DNA of 64,000 bases from REEB481 sp964586595 (GTDB lineage Bacteria; Bacteroidota; Bacteroidia; NS11-12g; UBA955). The notes beneath the pieces are model-generated. The model saw only the letters and a program-made list of their open reading frames with translations. It did not search any database and was not told the DNA's origin. The stretch lies in the NCBI GenBank assembly GCA_964586595.1, contig CAZPHB010000011.1:34062-98061 (forward strand), in the 5' to 3' direction. Position 1 is the stretch's first letter. Each line of letters begins with the position of its first letter. Below are positions 40,912 to 49,872 of this stretch, piece by piece. The translations under genes were made by a program, and so were the position numbers.

Positions 40912-41667
40912 TCAGGAAAGTAGCTTTCGGGCTTCGGTATAACCAATCTGATAGATTTCTTCCGCATGATCGGTGTCAAACATGTGGTATTTCCCCAGGG
41001 GTAAATCCATAAACAGGTCACAATGCGCTTTTTTATGGTAAACCTGGCCTGAAATGGCCAGGTGGAAACAGCGCTCGGCCATGAAAAATTTGCCCCATTC
41101 TTCCTGAGGTCCCTTAGGTTCAAAGCGGTTTACATGCACACCCAACAGGGGCAATCCGGTTTCCAGGAGTGGTTCCAGGGGGAAGTTGTTCAGCACACCG
41201 CCATCCACCAAAACAGTTTCGTGGCTCTTTCGCGGTTCAAAAACCAAGGGTACTGCCGCAGATGCCAGGAGCGCATCGTGCAGACTGCCCCGGTTCAGAT
41301 AAAGACAGGTTCCATGTATCACGTCGGTACAAGCTACGTGCAAGGGTATTTTGAGTGTTTCGAAATCGGGAGGCAGTTCTTTTTTCAGCAATGCTTCCAA
41401 AGGGTCGAGCGTAAACAGGCCGTCTTTCCCCCATACGAAATTTCTCCATCCAAAATAGCGGTTCTTCAAGAACAGCTTAAATATGTACCGCGGTTCGTAA
41501 CCGGCTGCAATAAAGGCTCCGGCGAGCGCTCCGGCGCTGGTTCCCGAGATGCAGTTGATGGGAATTTCCGCCTCAACTAAAGCCTGGTACACACCCAAAT
41601 GCGCCAGCCCGCGCGCGCCACCTCCACTCAGGATCAACCCCAGGCCGGTTTCTTGAAGCTTGTTCAC
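40912..41667 (-). CDS. Patatin-like phospholipase
   Basis: A 251-residue acyl hydrolase of the RssA/YchK type. The oxyanion loop SGGGARG, the nucleophile serine in GTSAGA (Ser44) and the catalytic dyad Asp in VDGGVLNN are present. It acts on lipid acyl esters at or near the inner membrane; the substrate is unknown. No signal peptide is visible, so it is probably cytoplasmic. It is convergent with the outer-membrane protein gene. Confidence 0.9.
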   Translation of the reverse strand: MNKLQETGLGLILSGGGARGLAHLGVYQALVEAEIPINCISGTSAGALAGAFIAAGYEPRYIFKLFLKNRYFGWRNFVWGKDGLFTLDPLEALLKKELPPDFETLKIPLHVACTDVIHGTCLYLNRGSLHDALLASAAVPLVFEPRKSHETVLVDGGVLNNFPLEPLLETGLPLLGVHVNRFEPKGPQEEWGKFFMAERCFHLAISGQVYHKKAHCDLFMDLPLGKYHMFDTDHAEEIYQIGYTEARKLLS

Positions 41668-42026
41668 AAAAGCAATTTACAAAAGGAAGTGATTTTATCC
41701 GTTGAATGGTGTTTTTAACCTATGAACGGCTAATAAGTTTACTAAAGAGGGATTATTCTTAACATCTCAAGTGGGTGTAGTTTTTTTTAAGCAATAAATG
41801 CCAATGTGGAATGTTATGACAGGGGTAACTGCCTGAAATTGAGCACCTTTGGAAAGAAGTTGAAAAAGTGCAGATGATGCTCTGATTCGCGATAAAGTAC
41901 CGTATATCCACGGGTTCATTACATGTACTTTTAAGTACAATACAAGTCGGGATGTTTACTTTCGTTGAACGTATCTGCCTACCTCAATCAGAATTGCGTG
42001 TTAAACCAATCGCAAAGAACTAAAAG
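41668..42026. other. Intergenic region, promoter only
   Basis: No gene is supported in these 359 bases. There is a GTACTT-TT-AAGTAC palindrome near 41926-41940, and TACTTTCG (one base off a -7 box) lies upstream of the gene at 42027. Confidence 0.5.
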
Positions 42027-42899
42027 ATGAAGAAACTAATGATTTGCTGCATGTTCCTTACCGGAAGTATTTACGCTCAGAATTATGAAAAATTATTCTT
42101 GGGCCATGTAGAGAAACAGGATACGATGGGGCAGCGTCTGGTATTGGCAGAATGGGTGTCGCAGTTTCCTTTGAATCCAGCTTTTTACACCTGTTGCTAT
42201 AACTATGAAATGCGGATTGCCCGCATCGACAGCATTCCGCGTCCACTGCCGGCCCAATCTATATTGTGGATTATTGACGACAGCACCGCGGTATTGCCCG
42301 AAACCTATGAAACCATTACCGGTAAATACAATGCATACCGGATTACACGCGCGTTTAATTGTTTGGACATTGGCATTGCCGACAATCCTCAACGCTTCGA
42401 TATGCGTGTATTGAAGGCGCAGACCATGATTCAGATGGGTGAATACGCCCGGGTTCATGATGTGCTGTGTACGGCTTTGGAGCATGGGCTGCAAACCGAA
42501 TTTATGTGGACAGGGCCTAATGGAAAACCTGTGCGGAATCCGGAAGTCTATACCGTTGCCGAAGTGCGCAAGTTTACACAGGAACTGATTCGACGCAACG
42601 ATACAAATACCTCGGAGCAAATCACCCGCTGCGCTTTGAAGTATTTCCCCAAGTACACTTCTTTGAATGCTGATTTGGCCCGCATTACGCTTGCCCGTAA
42701 AGATTACAATTACACCATAAAGTTCTTGGGCGACAACCTACAGGAAAACCCTGACCAGCCTGAGCTGATTGAATTGCTGGCAGATGCGTATCGGCTGAGC
42801 GGTAAGCGCGAATACGCCATTCGATTCTACAAAAAATTGCAGAAGGAAGGCAACAAGGCGCAAAAGGCCCGCGCCGGTAAATGGCTGAAGCAGCTGTAA
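42027..42899 (+). CDS. Secreted protein with TPR-like helical repeats
   Basis: A 290-residue protein with a signal peptide (MKKLMICCMFLTGSIYAQ) and no sorting tail. The C-terminal part has TPR-like helical pairs (for example DNLQENPDQPELIELLADAY followed by GKREYAIRFYKKL). A disulfide pair is possible from CCYNYEM. Function unknown; a periplasmic scaffold is the simplest reading. The start ATG 42027 lies after a purine-rich stretch. Confidence 0.65.
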   Translation: MKKLMICCMFLTGSIYAQNYEKLFLGHVEKQDTMGQRLVLAEWVSQFPLNPAFYTCCYNYEMRIARIDSIPRPLPAQSILWIIDDSTAVLPETYETITGKYNAYRITRAFNCLDIGIADNPQRFDMRVLKAQTMIQMGEYARVHDVLCTALEHGLQTEFMWTGPNGKPVRNPEVYTVAEVRKFTQELIRRNDTNTSEQITRCALKYFPKYTSLNADLARITLARKDYNYTIKFLGDNLQENPDQPELIELLADAYRLSGKREYAIRFYKKLQKEGNKAQKARAGKWLKQL

Positions 42900-42927
42900 G
42901 GTTCATTGCGCTGCTGCCGCAGGATCG

Positions 42928-44205
42928 TCAATCTGTTTTTGAGAACACGTTCAGGATTCCCGCGGCCTTCCAGCGGCATTCTTCCCATTCCTGCGCAGCG
43001 ACACTGTCCCAGGTAATGGCGCCTCCGGTATGGTAAGCAATACGGCCTCCTGTTTGGGCATGCTGTAAGGTTCTGATGACCACATTGAAATCAAAATCCC
43101 CTGACGGATCCATGTAGCCTATGGCGCCGCTGTAAAGCCCGCGGCGGAAAGATTCGAAACGCTCTATATGTTGCAACACTTCATGCTTGGGGGCGCCGGT
43201 CATGCTGCCCATCGGGAAGGTGTTTTTGAGGTGCTGTGCTGCGTGGATTCCGGGTAAGGAAGTTCCACAAACCACCGAGGTCATTTGGTGTACGCGCGCA
43301 TAACTTCTGATGGCGCAGAGTTCCGGTACCTTTACCGTACCGGGAATGCAACCCATGCTCAGGTCGTTCCGCACCAAATCAACAATCATGATGTTTTCCG
43401 CGCGGTTCTTCTCGTCTTCCGCCAGCTGCTTTTTCAGGTATTCGTCGTGTTCATGGCTCTTGCCGCGGGGCGCAGTTCCTTTGATGGGTTCTGAAATCAG
43501 CAGGTTGCCACGGCGGGCCAAAAAGCGTTCGGGGCTCAGGCACATCGCGGTTTGTTCGCGGAGGCGATACAAGGCTGAAAAAGGAGCCGGTCCCTGTTCA
43601 TGAAGCTGGTTCCAAGCCTCCAGGATGGGAAGATCCGCGCAATGGCCGCGGAATTCAAGGCAATGATTCAGTTCGTAATAGGTTCCGCAGCGAATGTCCT
43701 CCCTGATGGCTTCAATATGCTGCCTGTAGGTTTCGAATGAGGTTGCGGATTGAAAATCTACCTTAGGCAATGTTTCCGTGGGCAACTCCTGAATCTCGGG
43801 AAGCAGTAAGGAACTGGTGCCGTAAACATGCAGTTCGTTTGGGCGATCCCGGTGAAGGACACATACAATACGCGGCTTGAACCAATACACATCGGGCCAG
43901 GCGATGTATGAGGAATGATGGCTGTCCAGTCCGTGGGTTTCCTTTTTCAGGTCGTAGCTGAGGTGTCCAAACCACCAGTCACCGCGTTCGGCAAGGCCTT
44001 CCAACGCTTCAAAGGCCTGTTGACCAGCATCAAGTTCAATACATTCTTCAACACCCAGGGCCAGCAGCATCAGGTACTTTCCGTATGGGTCGGGAAATTC
44101 ATGGCCACCGAGCAACATGGAAACAGGTTCAGCGGCGGCCAGACTTGCCAGCTGCTTGCGCAGCAGTCCAAGGGAATGTACCGGAATGATGCAGTCAGGC
44201 TTCAT
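42928..44205 (-). CDS. pabB: Aminodeoxychorismate synthase component I
   Basis: A 425-residue chorismate-binding enzyme making 4-amino-4-deoxychorismate for folate. The PIKGT motif (Lys of PIKGTAPRG) is the feature that separates PabB from the TrpE PxxGT form, and FPMGSMTGAPK is close to the usual PabB FPGGSITGAPK. YELNHCLEF and SYARVHQMTSVV are other family blocks. ATG 44205 is chosen; it overlaps the uvrC 3' end by 11 bases. No pabA or pabC is nearby. Confidence 0.85.
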   Translation of the reverse strand: MKPDCIIPVHSLGLLRKQLASLAAAEPVSMLLGGHEFPDPYGKYLMLLALGVEECIELDAGQQAFEALEGLAERGDWWFGHLSYDLKKETHGLDSHHSSYIAWPDVYWFKPRIVCVLHRDRPNELHVYGTSSLLLPEIQELPTETLPKVDFQSATSFETYRQHIEAIREDIRCGTYYELNHCLEFRGHCADLPILEAWNQLHEQGPAPFSALYRLREQTAMCLSPERFLARRGNLLISEPIKGTAPRGKSHEHDEYLKKQLAEDEKNRAENIMIVDLVRNDLSMGCIPGTVKVPELCAIRSYARVHQMTSVVCGTSLPGIHAAQHLKNTFPMGSMTGAPKHEVLQHIERFESFRRGLYSGAIGYMDPSGDFDFNVVIRTLQHAQTGGRIAYHTGGAITWDSVAAQEWEECRWKAAGILNVFSKTD

Positions 44206-46003
44206 TGGGGTGGAAATAATGATAAACCGTACCTGCTTTTGAGGGGCCAACGCAATGGCTGAGTTCGCTGAGCGAGGCTTCACGGATTTTTTTCACACTG
44301 CGGAAGCTGCGCAGCAGGGCTTCGGCAGTTTCCGTACCAATTCCGGGGATTTCTGTAAGCTCGGTGCTAAGGGTGCTTTTATCGCGGCGCTTTCTGTGGT
44401 GTGTGATGCCAAAGCGATGTGCTTCGTCGCGCATCATCTGAATTACCTTCAGGGTTTCGCTCTTCTTGTCGATATACAGCGGCACAGGGTCATTCGGATA
44501 ATACAACTCTTCCAGTCTTTTGGCAATGCCCATCACCGCCATTTTCCCATAGATCCCAAGTTTCTGTAAGGCTTCCACAGCTGCGCTCAGTTGCCCTTTG
44601 CCGCCGTCAACCACCACCAGCTGCGGGAGGCTTTGACCTTCTTCCACCAGGCGGGAATAGCGACGGGTAATCACCTCTTTCATGGTGTCGAAATCGTTGG
44701 GTCCGGTTACGCTGCGCACATTGAAATGGCGGTAGTCACTTTTGGCCGGTCTTCCGTGGCGAAACACCACGCAGGCAGAAACTGCATGTTCGCCCTGCAG
44801 GTTGGAATTGTCAAAGCACTCAATATGGATGGGTGCCTCCTTCAGGCGCAGGTCTGTCTGCATCTGTTTCATCAGGCGGTCAACCTTCAGTCCGGGATCC
44901 AGTTTGTCGTAATGGGCCAGCTTTTCTTTCTTGTACAACAAGGTGTTGCGCATGCTCAGTTCCAGCAGCTTTTTCTTGTCGCCGGCCTTGGGGATGCTGA
45001 ACCGAAGGGTTGGATCTTCCCATTCCTCGGGAATAAAGCTGCAGATGATTTCGCGCTGTTTGTATGCCGTGCCTTGGTCGGCTTCGGCCAGTGCCAGCAG
45101 CAGGATTTCGCTGTCCGGTTCTTCCAGTTTGCGGCGGAACTCCATATTCTTGCTGGAGATGATGACGCCTTCGCTCACGCGCAGGTGGTTCACGAAAACC
45201 TGATTACCCTGGCTGCTCAGCGTGCATACTTCCACATTACCCATGTTCAGGTTTACCACGGTGCTCTTCGCCTGAAATCGCTCCAGCAGTTCCAGTTTCT
45301 CTTTGTATTTCTGGGCATCTTCAAAGCGCAGGGCTGCGGCGGCTTCACCCATCAGGGTCTTCAGGTGGCGCTTCACCTCGCCCAGATTCCCGCGCAGCAG
45401 GTAGCGGATGTGTGAAATCTGCTCGTTGTAGTCTGTTTCTGTTTGACGTGCTTCACAAGGTCCCAGACAATTCCCAATATGATATTCCAGGCATACGCGA
45501 AACTTTCCCGCCTGGATGTTGCGTTCACTCAGGTTTAGCGTGCAGTTTCGGGTGGGATAGAGTTTTTTGATCAGCTCCAGCACCGTTTCCATTACCCGCA
45601 CCGAGCCATAAGGCCCATAGTATTCGCTGCCGTCGGGAACCTTGTTTCGGGTTGGATAAACCCTTGGGAAGCGCTCGGCAGTGATGCGGATGTACGGATA
45701 GGTTTTGTCGTCTTTCAGGTTGATGTTGTAGCGGGGCTGGAACTCTTTGATGAGCGAGTTTTCCAGCAGCAGCGCATCCATCTCGCTGTCCACGATGGTG
45801 AAATCGATGGAGGCAATCTTGCCCACCATCACCTGGGTTTTGCGGTTGTCCTGCTGTTGTTTGTTGAAGTAGGAAGAAACCCGTTTCTTGAGCGACTTTG
45901 CCTTACCCACGTAGAGCAGGCTGCCTGATGCATCGAAATATTTATACACGCCCGGACTGTCAGGCAGCATGGCTATATGATGTTTCAGGTGCTCGGGAAC
46001 CAC
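44195..46003 (-). CDS. uvrC: UvrABC system subunit C
   Basis: A 602-residue nucleotide-excision-repair nuclease that cuts on both sides of a lesion. N-terminal GIY-YIG domain (GVYKYFD, LLYVGKAKSLKKRVSSYF), a UVR domain near residues 200-240, the C-terminal RNase H-like nuclease (ECFDNSNLQGEHAVSACVVF, VVVDGGKGQLSAA) and the helix-hairpin-helix LTEIPGIGTETAEALLRSF. It follows murI with a two-base gap and overlaps pabB, so murI-uvrC-pabB is one transcript. Confidence 0.96.
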   Translation of the reverse strand: MVPEHLKHHIAMLPDSPGVYKYFDASGSLLYVGKAKSLKKRVSSYFNKQQQDNRKTQVMVGKIASIDFTIVDSEMDALLLENSLIKEFQPRYNINLKDDKTYPYIRITAERFPRVYPTRNKVPDGSEYYGPYGSVRVMETVLELIKKLYPTRNCTLNLSERNIQAGKFRVCLEYHIGNCLGPCEARQTETDYNEQISHIRYLLRGNLGEVKRHLKTLMGEAAAALRFEDAQKYKEKLELLERFQAKSTVVNLNMGNVEVCTLSSQGNQVFVNHLRVSEGVIISSKNMEFRRKLEEPDSEILLLALAEADQGTAYKQREIICSFIPEEWEDPTLRFSIPKAGDKKKLLELSMRNTLLYKKEKLAHYDKLDPGLKVDRLMKQMQTDLRLKEAPIHIECFDNSNLQGEHAVSACVVFRHGRPAKSDYRHFNVRSVTGPNDFDTMKEVITRRYSRLVEEGQSLPQLVVVDGGKGQLSAAVEALQKLGIYGKMAVMGIAKRLEELYYPNDPVPLYIDKKSETLKVIQMMRDEAHRFGITHHRKRRDKSTLSTELTEIPGIGTETAEALLRSFRSVKKIREASLSELSHCVGPSKAGTVYHYFHPNEA

Positions 46004-46005
46004 GA

Positions 46006-46839
46006 TCAGTATTTCAGTGCTGTGTGTAAAGCATGCAGGTTTTGGCCGAAAAACACACTTCCCTGCCGGCTGAAGGTTTCCGGATCATCGGTGGTATAGA
46101 ACACCCTACGGCCTTTTTTGGCAATGGCTGCATCCATGTTGGGATGACGGAACAGGTAATCTTTGAGGCTGTCGGCAACAATAGGACCTTGTGAAATCAT
46201 GCGGATGTCTTCAGGGATGGCTGCTTCCATCAGCTTCATCAGCAGGGGATAATGCGTGCAGGCCAACAGGATGGCATCGATGGCGGGAGATTGTTGCAAC
46301 AGCTCATTCAGGTATTTTTGAACGAACCAGCGCGTGCCTTCGCTTTCCAGTTCTCCGTGTTCTATGAGTGGAACGAGCAGTGGACAGGCCTGCTGATATA
46401 CCTTCAGGTGGGGATAGAACTTCTCAATCTCCAGCACATACGAACCGGATTGAACCGTACCATTGGTGCCGAGAATGCCTATGGCGCCGTGTGTAGAAAA
46501 CCGTCCAATTACCTCAGCGCTGGGACGGATCACGCCGAGCACACGTTTGTCAGCACCCAGCCGCTGAAGGTCATTCTGCTGAATGCTGCGCAGCGCTTTG
46601 GCTGATGCGGTATTGCAGGCAAGGATGACCAAGGGGCAATGTTGTTGTTTGATGAGCCATTCCACGCTTTGCAGGGTGTATTCATAAACGGTTTCAAACG
46701 AACGGGTTCCGTAAGGCGCACGTGCATTATCCCCCAGATACACAAAGTCGTAATCGGGCAGTGCCTGCACCAAATCGCGCAGCACGGTGAGGCCGCCATA
46801 CCCGGAATCAAAAATGCCTATAGGTCCCTGTGTATGCAT
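46006..46839 (-). CDS. murI: Glutamate racemase
   Basis: A 277-residue enzyme making D-glutamate for peptidoglycan. The two catalytic cysteines lie in VILACNTASA and LLACTHYPLL; GIFDSGYGGLTVLRDL and YLGDNARAPYG are further family marks. A -7 box lies 9 bases upstream of the ATG. The product heads the murI-uvrC-pabB unit; the skp gene cluster is upstream in the same direction behind a terminator. Confidence 0.96.
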   Translation of the reverse strand: MHTQGPIGIFDSGYGGLTVLRDLVQALPDYDFVYLGDNARAPYGTRSFETVYEYTLQSVEWLIKQQHCPLVILACNTASAKALRSIQQNDLQRLGADKRVLGVIRPSAEVIGRFSTHGAIGILGTNGTVQSGSYVLEIEKFYPHLKVYQQACPLLVPLIEHGELESEGTRWFVQKYLNELLQQSPAIDAILLACTHYPLLMKLMEAAIPEDIRMISQGPIVADSLKDYLFRHPNMDAAIAKKGRRVFYTTDDPETFSRQGSVFFGQNLHALHTALKY

Positions 46840-46848
46840 GAGTCATTG

Positions 46849-46856
46849 CAAATTTA
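46849..46856 (-). promoter_or_regulatory. -7 box for murI-uvrC-pabB
   Basis: On the minus strand this reads TAAATTTG, a full match to TAnnTTTG. Confidence 0.5.
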
Positions 46857-46891
46857 TAGGTTGTGTTAGCCAAGCTCGTGGCCTCCAACAT

Positions 46892-46930
46892 AAAAAAGCC
46901 ACCTTCTGCATGTTGCGGAAGATGGCTTCT
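46892..46930 (-). terminator. Terminator for the skp genes
   Basis: On the minus strand, GAAGCCATCTTCCGCA pairs with TGCAGAAGGTGGC and is followed by six T. It lies 18 bases after the second Skp-like gene. Confidence 0.75.
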
Positions 46931-46947
46931 GAAGATTTTACTGTGTA

Positions 46948-47502
46948 TTACTTACCCGGGGCAGGCTTGGGAGCCGGCTTTTTCGCTTCAGCAATCATGC
47001 GGGCGCGAACGGTATCGGTAAGGTCGTCGGTTTTTGGCATGACCACCAGGGTTTGATTGGTATTGTCAAATACGTAGGCATAGCCGCGTTCTTTGGCCAC
47101 CGTTTCGGTCATTTTGTTTACGGCATCAGAGATGGGTTTCAGCAAGTCGTACTGCATCTGCTGAAGCTCTTCCTGACGTTTTTCCTGGATTTCACGCATG
47201 CGGTCTTCCAAAGCCTGAATTTCTTTGATTTTCAGTTCGAGGCGTGTTTTGGGTGTGGAAGGATTCTGTGCCATATCCTGATACTGTGCACCCAACTTTT
47301 GATACTCCTGCTGGTTGTCGGCAAGGGTTTGGTCGTAATAATCTGCGGCGCGTTGCAGGGTAACCATCGCAGAATCATAGGCAGGAAGACTGTCCACTAC
47401 CGCCTGACGGTTGATGTACCCCATTTTGGACTGAGCTGTTGATTCAAGGGCTGCTCCGGCAAAAAGGCCTGTAAACAGCAACAGGTTCATGATGTTCTTC
47501 AT
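46948..47502 (-). CDS. OmpH/Skp-family periplasmic chaperone, second copy
   Basis: A 184-residue Skp/OmpH family protein: signal peptide, then a compact strand (KMGYINRQAVVDSLP), a long charged coiled-coil (about residues 45-130), and a closing strand YAYVFDNTNQTLVV. Skp trimers carry unfolded outer-membrane proteins through the periplasm. It lies 18 bases after a paralogue and ends in an Ala/Lys/Pro-rich tail. Confidence 0.85.
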   Translation of the reverse strand: MKNIMNLLLFTGLFAGAALESTAQSKMGYINRQAVVDSLPAYDSAMVTLQRAADYYDQTLADNQQEYQKLGAQYQDMAQNPSTPKTRLELKIKEIQALEDRMREIQEKRQEELQQMQYDLLKPISDAVNKMTETVAKERGYAYVFDNTNQTLVVMPKTDDLTDTVRARMIAEAKKPAPKPAPGK

Positions 47503-47520
47503 ATAAGCGATTTAGTTTTG

Positions 47521-48066
47521 TTAACGGTTGTTGTTGGGTTTGATTTCTTCCTGAGGTGCGATGCCAAGGGCCTCCAATACCTCGTCGCTTTTGTCGAAGC
47601 GCACATTGGAATACAGCATGATCAGGTCGCTGCTTTTGTCAAAGATGAAGTCCAATGCCTGCTCCTTCGCCACTTTTTGAACTGCTTCAAAAACCTTATC
47701 CTGTATGGGTTTGATCAGCTCCTCACGCTTCTTGAATAGTTCACCCTGATAGCCAAATTTCTGTTCGCGGAAGGTGTTGAGTTCCTGCTCTTTCTGGATG
47801 ATGATTTCTTCGCGTTCCTTGCGCTGCTGCGGACTGAGCAGCATTTCCTCGGCTTTGTACTCGCGGAACATCAAATCCAGGTTTTGTTTTTTCTTATCGG
47901 CTTCTGCCTGCCAGTCGGCGGCAAGCTGGTCCAGGGTGCTCTGTGCAGAGCGGTATGAAGGCATTTGGCTGAGGATGTAATCGGTATCCACAAAACCGAA
48001 CTTCTGTGCCGAAGTGCTCAGCGCAGTGGCAATCATCAACAGTACAGGCAGGATCAACTTCTTCAT
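47521..48066 (-). CDS. OmpH/Skp-family periplasmic chaperone, first copy
   Basis: A 181-residue Skp/OmpH paralogue: signal peptide MKKLILPVLLMIATALSTSAQ, KFGFVDTDYILSQMPSYRSAQ, then a coiled-coil (about residues 45-130) and LDFIFDKSSDLIMLYS. The two copies share order and length but differ clearly in sequence, so the duplication is old. ATG 48066 is preferred over one two codons upstream. The tail ends in Asn/Arg. The gene encoding BamA, often next to skp in this phylum, is not visible here. Confidence 0.88.
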   Translation of the reverse strand: MKKLILPVLLMIATALSTSAQKFGFVDTDYILSQMPSYRSAQSTLDQLAADWQAEADKKKQNLDLMFREYKAEEMLLSPQQRKEREEIIIQKEQELNTFREQKFGYQGELFKKREELIKPIQDKVFEAVQKVAKEQALDFIFDKSSDLIMLYSNVRFDKSDEVLEALGIAPQEEIKPNNNR

Positions 48067-48195
48067 GCGCATAAAATTATGGTTTCAAATGCCGTGCCAA
48101 TCGGCTGCGGGCTGCAAACATAAGCAAATCACATGTGCCTGTGGTTAAGGGAATAATCAGCGGTGCTTTTCTGTTTACGTTTCGCAGCCATGGGT

Positions 48196-48711
48196 TTACT
48201 GCCGCAGCCCGATCACCGGCGTGCTTACTTCCACACTTTGGTTCAGCGCCCGGTCCTTCAGGCGGCAGCGGTATTGCACACTGTCGTGTTTGAAACCCGA
48301 AGGTTGCGCAGACACGGTAATACGGATGGTTCCTTCAATTTGCTTGTCGATGCCGCTGGGTGTCATGCGCGGCAAGCGCTGGTGAAAGTTCAGTGTGTCT
48401 GAAGTGAGTGGGTCAATCACGGAAAGAAAGGCTCCGTTGACTACCTCAAAATACTGCACATCAAAATTGTAAAAAAAAGGACTTCCATAGCGGAATGGTC
48501 CGGTGCTGTCGCCGTCGTTCAGACCAACATCTCCATCGCCATCAGTATAGTTGAAGTTCAGGTACAACAGTGAATCTCTGCCGTCGGGGGCAGGCACACG
48601 ACTGAACCCGCTGAACTGCAGCGACGGAATGGGCGGATATCCTGCTTCTTGAGGCCTGCAGGCAGAAAGTAGCGGCAACAGGGCGAGAAGCGTTATAAAT
48701 TTGAAGCGCAT
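48196..48711 (-). CDS. Predicted lipoprotein with a Ca-binding-like DxDGDG motif
   Basis: A 171-residue predicted lipoprotein: the signal ends in the lipobox LLSAC (Cys18). A YTDGDGDVGLNDGD stretch resembles a calcium-binding loop, and the rest is beta-rich. No named family is recognised. The ATG of this gene and the ATG of the divergent LuxE-like gene share the sequence CATG (48709-48712), so promoters of each gene must lie inside the other. Confidence 0.7.
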   Translation of the reverse strand: MRFKFITLLALLPLLSACRPQEAGYPPIPSLQFSGFSRVPAPDGRDSLLYLNFNYTDGDGDVGLNDGDSTGPFRYGSPFFYNFDVQYFEVVNGAFLSVIDPLTSDTLNFHQRLPRMTPSGIDKQIEGTIRITVSAQPSGFKHDSVQYRCRLKDRALNQSVEVSTPVIGLRQ

Positions 48712-49696
48712 GCGGTTTTCTTTGGCGGAATTATCCGGACTCAATCAGCACAAATTTAACGAAATGGCCCTGAGTCTGTTTCGTTACCAGCACGATTCCT
48801 GTGCAACCTACCGCCAATACTGCGATTATTTAGATATTGACCGCTCCAGTGTGCAACAGGTGTCCTCAATTCCATTTCTGCCGGTGGAACTGTTCAAAAC
48901 ACACGACATCCGCAGCGGCAGCTACGAACCTGAGTTTGTATTCAGCAGCAGCAGCACCACAGGCAGTGGCGAAAGCCGGCATGCCGTGGAGCGATTGGCA
49001 TGGTACGAGCAGGTGAGCAGGGCCTGCTTTGAACATTTCTTCGGAGCCGTGCACGAACATGTTTTTCTGTGTTTGTTGCCTTCGTATCTGGAACGCAGCG
49101 GTTCTTCCCTCATCGCCATGCTCGAAACCTGGGTTCGGGAAACAGAAACAGCAGGCTCAGGCTTCTTCCTCTATAACCACCACGAATTACTGGTGCGTGT
49201 GCAGGAACTTGCTTCCGAAGAAAAAAAAGTACAACTCTGGGGTGTTTCCTTTGCCCTGTTGGATTTTGCCGAGCAGTTTAAGATGGATTCCGGCCAACAA
49301 GGGCTTACGGTCGTGGAAACGGGAGGCATGAAGGGACGTCGTGAGGAAATTACCCGAACCGCGCTGCATCGAACGCTGGAAATGGCTTTTGGCCTGAATG
49401 AAATTTCCAGCGAATACGGCATGACAGAACTGACTTCTCAGGCTTATGCACTGAGCGCAGGCCTGTTCCGCTGTCCGCCGTGGATGAAGGTCTTCGCCGT
49501 GCAAACCGACGATCCTTTTGCGCAGGCCGGTCCCGGAAGCATCGGAAGACTTTGCGTTGTTGATCTGGCCAATGCACACAGCTGCGCCTTTCTGATGACT
49601 TCCGACCTGGGCAGGGTGTATCCCGACGGTAGTTTTGAAGTGCTGGGCCGCCTGGACCACAGCGACCTGCGCGGCTGCAACCTGATGCTGGCATGA
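48710..49696 (+). CDS. LuxE/PaaK-family acyl-protein synthetase-like enzyme
   Basis: A 328-residue protein resembling the LuxE/PaaK branch of the acyl-adenylate superfamily: FNEMALSLFRYQHDSCATYRQYC and SIPFLPVELFKTHDI at the start, the nucleotide loop FSSSSTTGSG, and a GMTEL motif around residue 245 (SSEYGMTELTSQAY) that fits the ATP-binding YGxTE pattern. It probably activates a carboxylic acid with ATP; substrate unknown. ATG 48710 keeps the conserved N-terminus; the later Met would remove it. A TTG three codons upstream is also possible. Confidence 0.75.
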   Translation: MRFSLAELSGLNQHKFNEMALSLFRYQHDSCATYRQYCDYLDIDRSSVQQVSSIPFLPVELFKTHDIRSGSYEPEFVFSSSSTTGSGESRHAVERLAWYEQVSRACFEHFFGAVHEHVFLCLLPSYLERSGSSLIAMLETWVRETETAGSGFFLYNHHELLVRVQELASEEKKVQLWGVSFALLDFAEQFKMDSGQQGLTVVETGGMKGRREEITRTALHRTLEMAFGLNEISSEYGMTELTSQAYALSAGLFRCPPWMKVFAVQTDDPFAQAGPGSIGRLCVVDLANAHSCAFLMTSDLGRVYPDGSFEVLGRLDHSDLRGCNLMLA

Positions 49697-49742
49697 ACAG
49701 CCTTGACAAGCTGTGCGACTTCGCTTAGTTTTGCCCACGGAA

Positions 49743-49818
49743 ACCGGGGTGCTGCCACAGAGCGGCTGAGATGATACCCGCAAACCTGATCAGGGTAATG
49801 CCTGCGAAGGGAGTTAAG
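49743..49818 (+). promoter_or_regulatory. TPP riboswitch
   Basis: The thiamin box is clear: a GGGGTGC stem start, CTGAGA (49768-49773), ACCCG, ACCTGATC (49783-49790), then the GGTAATGCCTGCGAAGGGA block. It lies 54 bases upstream of the receptor start at 49873 and should repress the gene when thiamine pyrophosphate is abundant. Confidence 0.95.
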
Positions 49819-49872
49819 AACTTGCTGTTCTGGCCTGCGCCACCGGAATCTCCGTCAAAACGAAAAAACAAC

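Noticed and set aside
49771..49872. ATG inside the TPP riboswitch as receptor start
   Set aside because: It would place the riboswitch in coding sequence; the signal peptide starts at 49873.
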